The notes under the pieces are model-generated. The model was not told the origin of the DNA. It saw nothing but the letters and a program-made list of their open reading frames with translations, and did not search any database. The translations under genes were made by a program, and so were the position numbers. From the NCBI GenBank assembly GCA_947258465.1, contig CAMYIQ010000210.1, positions 1-17,843 of the forward strand: a stretch of 17,843 nucleotides of DNA. Direction: 5' to 3'. Position 1 is the stretch's first letter. Every line of letters begins with the position of its first letter. The stretch is from an uncultured Erythrobacter sp. (lineage in GTDB: Bacteria > Pseudomonadota > Alphaproteobacteria > Sphingomonadales > Sphingomonadaceae). Positions 9,232-15,263 of the stretch are shown here, one piece after another.

Positions 9232-9971
9232 GCAGGGCCTTTCGAAAGCGCGTCGACGGTGCGCAGCAGCAAAGCGATGTCCTGCTCGCGCGACAGACGG
9301 TGGTCGCCATCCTTTACCAGCGTGACCTGTACGTCGTCCGAACGCAGCGTGTCGGCCAGGCGCATGCTTATCTCCCAGGGCACATCCGCATCGCGCTGGC
9401 CGTGAATCAGGCGGACGGGCGCATCGATCGCGATCTCGCCGCCAAGCAGCTTTTGCGCCTGTGCGTCGGTAAAGAATTGCGGGTGCATGGGGGTCGGGTC
9501 GGGGCCGTAGGGGTTTTCGTCATACACGATCTCGCCCTCGGCCAGCTTCGCCTTGTCGGTTTCGGAGCGGCCCCATTCGGTGAAATCGGGCGCCGAAGCG
9601 ATGCCGACAAGCCCGGCCAGTCGGTCGCCCAATGCTATTCCCAAAAGCAGCATCAGCCAGCCGCCCAACGAAGATCCGACAACGATGATTTGGTCATCGA
9701 ATTTCGCCTCGATCAGAGCGAGCGCTTCGTCCCGCCATTTCGAGAGCGTGCCATCCGCAAACTTGCCCTCGCTTGCGCCGCAACCCGAATAGTCGAGCAG
9801 CAGGCAGGCGCGCCCCTGCTCGCGCGCCCAATCGAACAGCGCAGTCGCCTTGCCGCCCGCCATGTCGGACATGTAGCCGGGCAGGAATACCAGCGCGGGG
9901 CCATTGCCGCGGATATGGCGGAAAGCGATGCGCCGCCCGTCGGGCAGCTCGAAATGCTTGGTGTCGAACAT
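9228..9971 (-). CDS. Alpha/beta hydrolase
   Basis: 247 aa from ATG at 9971. The frame stays open upstream to a TTG at 10007, but ATG 9971 matches where the family fold begins. Alpha/beta-hydrolase features: oxyanion-hole region VFLPGYMSDM (28-37), LLLDYSGCGASEGKF (57-71), nucleophile elbow GSSLGG with Ser101, acid in LIHGQRDADVPW (Asp194 or Asp196), and catalytic His224 in KDGDHRLS. It resembles the small ABHD10/YqiA-like serine esterases or thioesterases often found in sphingomonads; the substrate is unknown. No signal peptide, so probably cytoplasmic. It starts 39 bases after the M48 peptidase stop, and its stop overlaps the TPR start (ATGA). Confidence 0.9.
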   Translation of the reverse strand: MFDTKHFELPDGRRIAFRHIRGNGPALVFLPGYMSDMAGGKATALFDWAREQGRACLLLDYSGCGASEGKFADGTLSKWRDEALALIEAKFDDQIIVVGSSLGGWLMLLLGIALGDRLAGLVGIASAPDFTEWGRSETDKAKLAEGEIVYDENPYGPDPTPMHPQFFTDAQAQKLLGGEIAIDAPVRLIHGQRDADVPWEISMRLADTLRSDDVQVTLVKDGDHRLSREQDIALLLRTVDALSKGPA

Positions 9972-10010
9972 GGCGCTCGATGTCGCCCCGCAGCTCCGCG
10001 AATGCAAGGC

Positions 10011-11087
10011 TTAGAAAAAGTCGAAGGCCTCCACGTCCGGATCCTCTTCACACATGGATTTCAGGGCGGCGAACTCTTCGGGTGTCAGGACCGGCGTATA
10101 GCGCGCATCATCATCCGCCGCGTCGCGATAGGCTTCGGCGCGCTCGCCCGAAGAGGGATGGCTTGCAAGCCAGCCCGCCAGGGCCGGCGTGTCGGCATTG
10201 TCGCCATGCTCCTCCGACATCCGCTCGAAGAAACCTGCCGCGCCGAGGGGCGAGATGTCGCCTTCTGCCATGCGTGCGCGGGCGTATTCGTCGGCTTCGC
10301 GCTCGGCCTCGCGCGAATAGCCCATCGAAGCGAGGCCGAAGACGCCGTTGGTCACGCCGGAATCGGCCCCTGCCAGCAGGATCGACAGGCCGAACTGCCT
10401 GAGCAGCGCGGTCATTACATGCCGCTCGCGCACATGCCCGACCTCGTGGGCGAGCACTCCGGCGAGTTCCTCGGCGCTTTCGGCCTGCTGGACCAACCCG
10501 TCGAACAGCAGCACCTGCCCGCCGGGCAGCGCGACGGCATTGACCATGCTCATATTGGCAATTCCCGCACGGACTTTCTCCTCGGACGGATCGACCCGGG
10601 CGAGCAGCTTGGCGAGTGCGGCATCACCTGCGGGCGTGTGGCAGATACGCCCGCCGAAATCGCCGATCATGGCGTCGCCGATATTGCGTTCCCAGCTTGC
10701 CGGAATGCGGGGCCCGAGCCAGTCGGGCGCCGTCAGGAACAGCGCCACCGCCATCGCACTGACCATCGCGAAAATCGCCGCTGCCTTGCCGAGGCCCAAC
10801 CTGTCGACCCAGGCGCCATAGTCTTTCTTCGGCGGAAGCTGTGCGGCCAGGCCGGGCGGGACGTCCTGCGGTAGGATCAACCGGAAATCGGGCACGCTTT
10901 CGCGCCGGTAGACGATTTTTCCGGGGCGTGTTTCGCCGAATCGCAGGTCGCTTGCCGCGAAGCTCTGACGGTCTGTGGGGGCATCCAGCATGAAGGTGCC
11001 GCGACCATCCCAGGCGAGTTGACCCGAATGGCGTACGGCGTTGGTCCCGTCATACCAGTCCGCCGGTATCGTGAACGCCTCTCCCAT
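10011..11087 (-). CDS. M48-family membrane metallopeptidase
   Basis: 358 aa from ATG at 11087. A frame extension to 11135 would overlap the preceding gene and is unlikely. Zinc-protease signature HEVGH at residues 214-218 (VLAHEVGHVRERH), with the third ligand probably Glu262 in REAEREADEYA. The PSSGERAEAYRDA stretch near the C-terminus is typical of M48 proteins. The N-terminal ~100 residues form a soluble region with beta-strand character, then a single membrane helix at about 102-121 (AAAIFAMVSAMAVALFLTA). The predicted arrangement is a membrane-anchored protease domain, as in M48 quality-control proteases such as BepA, LoiP or Oma1-like proteins. It begins 4 bases after the DUF898 stop, so it is very probably co-transcribed and functionally linked with that membrane protein. 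Confidence 0.92.
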   Translation of the reverse strand: MGEAFTIPADWYDGTNAVRHSGQLAWDGRGTFMLDAPTDRQSFAASDLRFGETRPGKIVYRRESVPDFRLILPQDVPPGLAAQLPPKKDYGAWVDRLGLGKAAAIFAMVSAMAVALFLTAPDWLGPRIPASWERNIGDAMIGDFGGRICHTPAGDAALAKLLARVDPSEEKVRAGIANMSMVNAVALPGGQVLLFDGLVQQAESAEELAGVLAHEVGHVRERHVMTALLRQFGLSILLAGADSGVTNGVFGLASMGYSREAEREADEYARARMAEGDISPLGAAGFFERMSEEHGDNADTPALAGWLASHPSSGERAEAYRDAADDDARYTPVLTPEEFAALKSMCEEDPDVEAFDFF

Positions 11088-11091
11088 CGCT

Positions 11092-12165
11092 TCAGATCGC
11101 GCCCATGTCGAAGGCGTCGAGCAGGCCTTCGCCATGCCGGGCGGTCTTGGTCTCCGATTGGGTGAGTTCGTCGAGCAGGATTTCCCCGCCCGCTTCCAGA
11201 TGCGTCATGAAGAACTTCCAGTGGCGATAGGACAGGAAAATCAGGCCGATCCCGAAAGTGAACACCACCAGCAGGGCATCGACTACCAGCAGCTTGACCC
11301 AGTCGAGCGTCGAGGCTTCGAAGCTGAATGTGAGATCGCGCCAGCGTGTCGCGCCCACGACCTCGCGATAGAACTTGGCATAGAAGGCGACGGCGATGAG
11401 GCCCAGCCCGAGATAAAAAAACAGGAGGAGGCCGAGAATGCCGATAACCCCGCCGACTGCCATGCCGTCTTCGCCGCCAATGCCGTAACCCGCCAGCATC
11501 CCCATTCCGGCCATGATCATACCGCCGACGAACAGCACAAAGGGGGCGAGGTAGAACAGCAGGAAACGGACGAAAACTCCGCCGGCCTCGGCATTCGATT
11601 GGAATGGAAAGGGGCCGAAGCTCATCTTGTTCCAGCGCTCGTTCCACAGGCTGGTCATCGACCAGGGGATGAGCAGGCCGAGCGGGATCCAGCCTACAAT
11701 CGTCTTCCACATATAGGACAGGCCGAAGAGGAAGCCGCCATCGTCGCTCCCGCCGCGAATTCCGCGCCAGCGCGTGCGCGAAAGGCGGTAGCGCAGGCCC
11801 CGGAACCGTGCGACGCCCAAGAGGTAGAAGATTGCCGTCAGCGCCACGAAAGTCAGGCCGACGCCCAGCGCTTCATAGCCGCGGGCGACCAGGGCCTGAG
11901 CGACGAAGGTGAGAAAGGCGTAGGGGATGCCGAACAGCACGAAGACCATGAGGAAGCCGAGAAACAGCTCCATCCCCGTGCCCGCCCATTCGAGATGCTC
12001 GTCGACGAATCGGGTGCGCGACCACAGATAGCGCCGCTCGCGCGCGGTGGCCCAGAAACGATAGATTCCCAGCGTGACAATCGTCAGCAGCAAGTTCGGG
12101 AAGGCGATTTTCGCGAAATCCTTCCAGTTGCCTTCGAATACAAAAGCGCTGTCGGCGCCATCCAT
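11092..12165 (-). CDS. DUF898 (YjgN-family) integral membrane protein
   Basis: 357 aa from ATG at 12165. ATG at 12183 (six residues longer) is the alternative. The N-terminal signature FVFEGNWKDFAKIAFPNLLLTIVTLGIYRFWATARERRYLW, and a second related half ending in VVFTFGIGLIFLSYRHWKFFMTHLEAGGE, identify the DUF898/YjgN family of polytopic inner-membrane proteins of unknown function. About seven or eight hydrophobic helices are seen. The 12183 start would have AAGGGG as ribosome site, but that lies in the 3' arm of an intrinsic terminator ending just upstream; hence my preference for the internal Met. A TTGACA at 12243-12238 could be a -35 box, but I found no good -10. The pairing with an M48 protease 4 bases downstream suggests a shared envelope role (inference). 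Confidence 0.88.
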   Translation of the reverse strand: MDGADSAFVFEGNWKDFAKIAFPNLLLTIVTLGIYRFWATARERRYLWSRTRFVDEHLEWAGTGMELFLGFLMVFVLFGIPYAFLTFVAQALVARGYEALGVGLTFVALTAIFYLLGVARFRGLRYRLSRTRWRGIRGGSDDGGFLFGLSYMWKTIVGWIPLGLLIPWSMTSLWNERWNKMSFGPFPFQSNAEAGGVFVRFLLFYLAPFVLFVGGMIMAGMGMLAGYGIGGEDGMAVGGVIGILGLLLFFYLGLGLIAVAFYAKFYREVVGATRWRDLTFSFEASTLDWVKLLVVDALLVVFTFGIGLIFLSYRHWKFFMTHLEAGGEILLDELTQSETKTARHGEGLLDAFDMGAI

Positions 12166-12184
12166 GTTTTGCGACCCGTGCATG

Positions 12185-12234
12185 CAAGAAAAACCCCTTC
12201 GAACCCTTGTCTGCTTGGTCGGGGATCGAAGGGG
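12185..12234 (-). terminator. Intrinsic terminator after the XRE module
   Basis: On the minus strand CCCCTTCGA (12234-12226) and TCGAAGGGG (12202-12194) form a perfect 9-bp stem with a 23-base loop, followed immediately by TTTTTCTT. This is a textbook rho-independent terminator, placed 22 bases after the XRE stop and right before the DUF898 start. It should separate the XRE module from the DUF898-M48 pair. Confidence 0.85.
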
Positions 12235-12255
12235 CGGTGTCAATCGGCGCGGAGG

Positions 12256-12450
12256 CTATTCTTCGCGCTGAAATATCTCTTCGATAGCCAGGCCGAAAAC
12301 GTCGGCAATCCGGAAGGCGAGCGGAAGCGAGGGATCATAGCGCCCGGTCTCAATCGCGTTCACGCTCTGGCGCGAGACGTCGAGCCGCTTGGCGAGGTCC
12401 TGCTGGCTCCAGTCGCGCTCGGCGCGGAGCACCTTGAGGCGGTTTTTCAT
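12256..12450 (-). CDS. Small XRE-family helix-turn-helix regulator
   Basis: 64 aa, essentially one HTH_3 domain: MKNRLKVLRAERDWSQQDLAKRLDVSR, then QSVNAIETGRYDPSLPLAFRIADVFGLAIEEIF. The W-S-Q-x-x-L-A and S-R-Q-S-V-N-A-I-E-x-G-R-Y-x-P-S pattern is the standard form of the short regulators found beside membrane proteins in many bacteria. The gene is the last of a three-gene operon; its ATG overlaps the stop of the upstream membrane-protein gene (12447-12450, ATGA). With no effector domain of its own, it probably dimerises and represses, and a likely target is the palindrome upstream of its own operon at 13226-13247 (inference). A terminator follows 22 bases after its stop. Confidence 0.93.
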   Translation of the reverse strand: MKNRLKVLRAERDWSQQDLAKRLDVSRQSVNAIETGRYDPSLPLAFRIADVFGLAIEEIFQREE

Positions 12451-13028
12451 AACCCGCGCACTTTCTGCCACGCTTGTGTTAGCCCCAGCGCGATCGCCCA
12501 GACCGGGAGCACCCACCATGCCCAGATGTGAGGGACCAGCTCGAACATCTCGAGAAAGCCCCAGAAGATGCCGATTGCGAGTACGAAGCCGAGCGCGACG
12601 AGCGATGCCATGATGGTGCGGTGGCGAAAGTATTCGTCCTGTTCGTCGCCAAGGTAGCGAGCCATTGCCCAGATCACGCCAAAGGTCGGTAGGGTCGGCA
12701 GCAGCGAAATGGCAAAAACCACCGGGTCCGACAGCTCGTATTCGTTCCACAGCGTCACGGCGATGCCGAGGCCCAGAACATAGCCAAAGGTGCAGATCAG
12801 CACCCGCCGGTTGTAGCTCGCCATGGCGCTGCTCTGACCCGAACCATCGTGTCCCTTTCGTGTGATCGGGATGAGAATGCCGGTCGCCGCCGCTAACAGG
12901 ATGAACCCGGTCGGCCCGTTGATGGCATCGCTGATCCTGAGTGCACCGATGATCGCCACGCTCAGGAAATAGAGACCGACCCAGAAACGGTGGGAGCGGC
13001 CTCTTGCCTGTTCGACATCGCGGTTCAT
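12447..13028 (-). CDS. Multi-helix membrane protein encoded with the XRE regulator
   Basis: 193 aa from ATG at 13028; a TTG at 13046 would add six residues but overlaps the preceding gene further. About five to six membrane helices are visible: FWVGLYFLSVAIIGALRI, GFILLAAATGILIPI, LICTFGYVLGLGIAVTLW, VVFAISLLPTLPTFGVIWAMA, ASLVALGFVLAIGIFWGFLEMF and WAWWVLPVWAIALGL. A charged cytoplasmic-looking segment, RYLGDEQDEYFRHRTIMAS, precedes the last two helices and resembles a segment common in membrane proteins paired with small XRE regulators. It overlaps by 4 bases with the small membrane gene before it and with the XRE gene after it. Function unknown; a sensor that controls the regulator, or the regulated output, are both possible. 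Confidence 0.85.
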   Translation of the reverse strand: MNRDVEQARGRSHRFWVGLYFLSVAIIGALRISDAINGPTGFILLAAATGILIPITRKGHDGSGQSSAMASYNRRVLICTFGYVLGLGIAVTLWNEYELSDPVVFAISLLPTLPTFGVIWAMARYLGDEQDEYFRHRTIMASLVALGFVLAIGIFWGFLEMFELVPHIWAWWVLPVWAIALGLTQAWQKVRGL

Positions 13029-13207
13029 GCCCCGGCTTTTCCGCAAGATGCGCCGGAGCGCTGCGAGAAAACCGATACCGCGGCTAGCGCCGGCAGGGCG
13101 ATCACACCGTATTTGGCAATATCCTGCGGCACGAACCCGAAAGCGCCGAGAAGGGCGAAGGCGATGATCCCCGCAGCCCAGATGAGAGCGTGCTTCGTCC
13201 TGGTCAT
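13025..13207 (-). CDS. Small two-helix membrane protein, first gene of the XRE module
   Basis: 60 aa from ATG at 13207, which has AGGAG seven bases upstream. A longer frame to 13240 lies inside the operator and has no such site. Two hydrophobic helices, HALIWAAGIIAFALLGAFGF and YGVIALPALAAVSVF, are joined by the short PQDIAK loop; the tail SQRSGASCGKAGA contains one Cys. It ends in a 4-base ATGA overlap with the next membrane gene. I do not recognise a named family. Its place as leader gene of a membrane/XRE operon suggests it is a subunit or modulator of the larger membrane protein. Confidence 0.75.
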   Translation of the reverse strand: MTRTKHALIWAAGIIAFALLGAFGFVPQDIAKYGVIALPALAAVSVFSQRSGASCGKAGA

Positions 13208-13225
13208 GGCAATGCTCCTTTCCTT

Positions 13226-13266
13226 GATGTAAAGTAACATTTACATCGGCACCCCAATATTGTCAA
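13226..13266 (-). promoter_or_regulatory. Promoter with palindromic operator for the XRE module
   Basis: A perfect TTGACA -35 box lies on the minus strand at 13266-13261. Seventeen bases further is a poor -10 (TAAATG, 13243-13238), which lies inside a perfect inverted repeat, GATGTAAA-N6-TTTACATC (13226-13247). The operator ends about 20 bases upstream of the small membrane gene's ATG. A repressor bound there would block RNA polymerase. The co-encoded XRE protein is the natural candidate, giving negative autoregulation (inference). Confidence 0.6.
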
Positions 13267-13367
13267 GCGTACTTTCCAAATTGTCGCCATCGCTTTCCGC
13301 GCGTTTGATTTTCCTTGTCACTATGGCGTCATCGGGCGCAGGCAGACCGGTGGAAGAGGAGATGCCA

Positions 13368-15029
13368 ATGATCGCCACCGAACCGCCTGCCGCTGCCCGC
13401 ATGCCCGCGCTCGATCGCCGGACACTGCTCAAGGGAGGCCTGCTAGGGCTTGGCGCGGCGGGGGCGCCGCTGGCCGCGCAGGGTCCGGCAGCGGGTTTCA
13501 CGCATGGCGTCGCCAGCGGCGAACCCGGCGCTGCACGCGTGCTCCTGTGGACGCGCTTTGCCGGGACGCAGGATACGGCCATCGAATTCGAGGTCAGCGA
13601 ATCGCTCGACTTCGCCCGCCCGGCAGCAGGCGGCACGATCACGGCGAGCGCGGATAACGATTGGTGCTGCAAGGCCTGGGCCGAGGGGCTCGAACCGGGG
13701 CGCTGGTACTATTATCGCTTTACCGCGCCCGATGGGTCGCATTCCGATGTCGGGCGGACGAAAACGCTCCCTGTCGGCGCGACAGAGAAGTTCCGGATGG
13801 CGGTATTCTCCTGCTCCAACATCGGCTTCGGCTGGTTCAACGCCTATGCCCATGCCGCGGCCGATGGCGGGTTCGATTGCGCCCTGCACCTGGGCGATTA
13901 TTTCTACGAATACGGTCCCGGCACCTATCCCTCGCAGGCGGAAGCGCAACCGGGCCGGACGCTGTTCCCGGCGAGCGAAACCGTCGCTCTCTCCGATTAC
14001 CGCCTGCGCTATGCGACCTATCGGGCGGATGCCGATCTGCGGCGCCTGCATCAGATGTATCCGATGATTTCGGGGTGGGACGACCACGAGAGCAGCAATG
14101 ATTCCTGGGAAGGGGGCGCGCAGAACCACCAGCCCGATACCGAAGGCGAATGGTCGGTCCGCAAGGCTGCCGCGGCCAGAGCCTATCGCGAATGGATGCC
14201 TGTATCGGACGAGCCCTGGGCAGCCTACGAAATCGGCGATCTGGCCACTCTCTTCCGCCTCGAAACCCGCCTCACGTCGCGCGCCGAACAATTCTCGATC
14301 GGCAAGATTCTCGCGGGCAAGACCTCACCCGAGGACGCGATGGCTGCGCTCGTCGCATTCCGTGACGGAGACTATCGCGATACGGGCCGAGAGCTGCTCG
14401 GCATGCGGCAGCAAGGCTGGCTGTCAGACGGGCTCAAACGCTCGGCATCGGCAGGCAAGCCGTGGCAGGTGCTCGTCCAGCAAGTGCTGATGGGGCAGTT
14501 GGCCAGCGCCACCAGTCTGACCGAAAATCTGCCTGGCGACCTGCCCGATTTCGTCCGCCAGCGTATTCTCGCAGGCGCCATGGCAAGCCGCGCCGAACTG
14601 CCGCTCAATATGGATGCCTGGGATGGCTATCCGGCAGCGCGCGGGCGCGTGTTCGAGGCGGCTCTGGCGGCCAATGCAAATCTGGTCAGCCTGGCAGGCG
14701 ACACGCATAATGCCTGGGCTTTCGATCTCGACCATGGGGGCGAAAAAGTCGGCGTCGAATTCGGCGGCCAGTCGGTCACCTCGCCCGGATTCGAATCCTA
14801 TCTCACCCATCTCGACCCGCGCAATGTGGAGCGGGCCATTGTTGCGCACAACCGCCAACTCAAATGGATGGACGGATCGCATCGCGGTTACATGGCAGTC
14901 GAACTCACGCCTGGCAGTGCGTCGAGCGAATACCGCTTCCTTTCGAGCGTACGAGAAAAAGGTGCCGGGGTCGTTTCGACCAAGCGCATCACCACGCTCG
15001 CGGGCAGCCGCACGCTCGACGTGGGTTGA
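13368..15029 (+). CDS. phoD: PhoD-like alkaline phosphatase/phosphodiesterase, Tat-exported
   Basis: 553 aa from ATG at 13368, preceded by GAGGAG six bases upstream. ATG at 13362 and 13323 are in-frame alternatives. The N-terminus has a twin-arginine signal: DRRTLLKGGLLGLGAAGAPLAA with Arg17-Arg18, probably cut after about Ala37, so the protein acts in the periplasm. A PhoD N-terminal beta domain (GVASGEPGAARVLLWTRF) precedes a PF09423-type metallophosphatase core. Likely metal ligands are Cys149 in FSCSN, Asp177 and Tyr180 in HLGDYFYEY, Asp238-Asp239-His240 and Asn244 in WDDHESSND, and Asp445-His447-Asn448 in AGDTHNAWAF. Family enzymes bind Fe3+/Ca2+ and release phosphate from mono- and diesters. 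I saw no Pho box in the 160-base divergent gap shared with the XRE module. Confidence 0.93.
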   Translation: MIATEPPAAARMPALDRRTLLKGGLLGLGAAGAPLAAQGPAAGFTHGVASGEPGAARVLLWTRFAGTQDTAIEFEVSESLDFARPAAGGTITASADNDWCCKAWAEGLEPGRWYYYRFTAPDGSHSDVGRTKTLPVGATEKFRMAVFSCSNIGFGWFNAYAHAAADGGFDCALHLGDYFYEYGPGTYPSQAEAQPGRTLFPASETVALSDYRLRYATYRADADLRRLHQMYPMISGWDDHESSNDSWEGGAQNHQPDTEGEWSVRKAAAARAYREWMPVSDEPWAAYEIGDLATLFRLETRLTSRAEQFSIGKILAGKTSPEDAMAALVAFRDGDYRDTGRELLGMRQQGWLSDGLKRSASAGKPWQVLVQQVLMGQLASATSLTENLPGDLPDFVRQRILAGAMASRAELPLNMDAWDGYPAARGRVFEAALAANANLVSLAGDTHNAWAFDLDHGGEKVGVEFGGQSVTSPGFESYLTHLDPRNVERAIVAHNRQLKWMDGSHRGYMAVELTPGSASSEYRFLSSVREKGAGVVSTKRITTLAGSRTLDVG

Positions 15030-15054
15030 GAAACCGGCCGGCGCCCGCTATCTC
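15026..15054 (+). promoter_or_regulatory. Predicted promoter of the thrS leader
   Basis: TTGAGA (15026-15031, overlapping the phoD stop codon) is separated by exactly 17 bases from TATCTC (15049-15054). The extended -10 GCTATCTC matches seven of eight positions of the Caulobacter housekeeping -10 consensus GCTANAWC, as I recall it. The spacing predicts transcription starting at about 15062, the A of the leader-peptide ATG. Confidence 0.55.
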
Positions 15055-15061
15055 ACCGCCC

Positions 15062-15133
15062 ATGGTACCCATGCTGATCACAGCCACGACTACTACCACC
15101 CCGGCAGGCCGGGGGCGGTCGGTCGCGGCATAA
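15062..15133 (+). CDS. Threonine-rich attenuator leader peptide upstream of thrS
   Basis: A 23-codon open frame, ATG at 15062 and TAA at 15131-15133. The peptide opens MVPML and continues ITATTTTTPAG, then RGRSVAA. Six of the seven residues at positions 7-13 are threonine, using four different codons (ACA, ACG, ACT twice, ACC twice), so the run is not a simple nucleotide repeat. It sits between phoD and thrS and is followed by competing hairpins. This is the design of attenuator leader peptides, in which a ribosome stalls on the codons of the regulated amino acid. No Shine-Dalgarno sequence precedes it, but the predicted transcription start coincides with the ATG, so leaderless translation is expected, as known for trpL of Sinorhizobium. 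ATG at 15071 is an alternative start. I do not know a described thrS leader of this type. Confidence 0.7.
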   Translation: MVPMLITATTTTTPAGRGRSVAA

Positions 15134-15171
15134 GCGATCCACCGCCGCCCGGGTTCGGGCGGTTGGCGTTT
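15095..15171 (+). promoter_or_regulatory. Transcription attenuator: three mutually exclusive hairpins before thrS
   Basis: Four RNA segments can pair in competing ways. Segments 1:2: CCCCGG (15099-15104) with CCGGGG (15109-15114), loop CAGG. Segments 2:3: CCGGGGGCGGT (15109-15119) with ACCGCCGCCCGG (15141-15152), 11 pairs and one bulged G. Segments 3:4: CCGCCCG (15145-15151) with CGGGCGG (15156-15162), loop GGTT, extendable outward past a bulge. A ribosome stalled at the Thr codons would cover segment 1 and free 2 to pair with 3, preventing 3:4. A ribosome reaching the stop codon at 15133 would block 2 and let 3:4 form. The weak point is the tail after 3:4 (TTGGCGTTTCC), which is only modestly U-rich. 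Confidence 0.6.
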
Positions 15172-15263
15172 CCTCCCGAAATCGCAAAATCTTCGCAAAC
15201 GCCGCTTCAAGGGGGCGCGCGCCTGTGCCATGGCGCCCGCCAAGCAAACGGACGACGAGTGAC

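Noticed and set aside
12190..12234. GGGTTCGAA sequence resembling a tRNA T-arm
   Set aside because: No acceptor, D or anticodon arms surround it; the sequence is the stem of an intrinsic terminator.
9300..12531. Long plus-strand frames (524 and 496 codons) opposite the hydrolase, M48 and DUF898 genes
   Set aside because: Antisense shadows of genes with clear catalytic or membrane signatures.
12451..12750. N-terminal extension of the XRE frame to 164 codons
   Set aside because: The upstream 100 codons are the out-of-frame complement of the membrane-protein gene; homology begins at the ATG at 12450, which has the ATGA coupling.
13443..14882. Minus-strand frames of 282 and 152 codons opposite phoD
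   Set aside because: They lie wholly within the phoD coding region, whose metal-binding motifs are intact; the shadow proteins show no family features.
15225..15263. Upstream extension of thrS by 13 codons
   Set aside because: The extra residues are not part of the TGS domain; the ATG at 15264 matches the usual ThrRS start.
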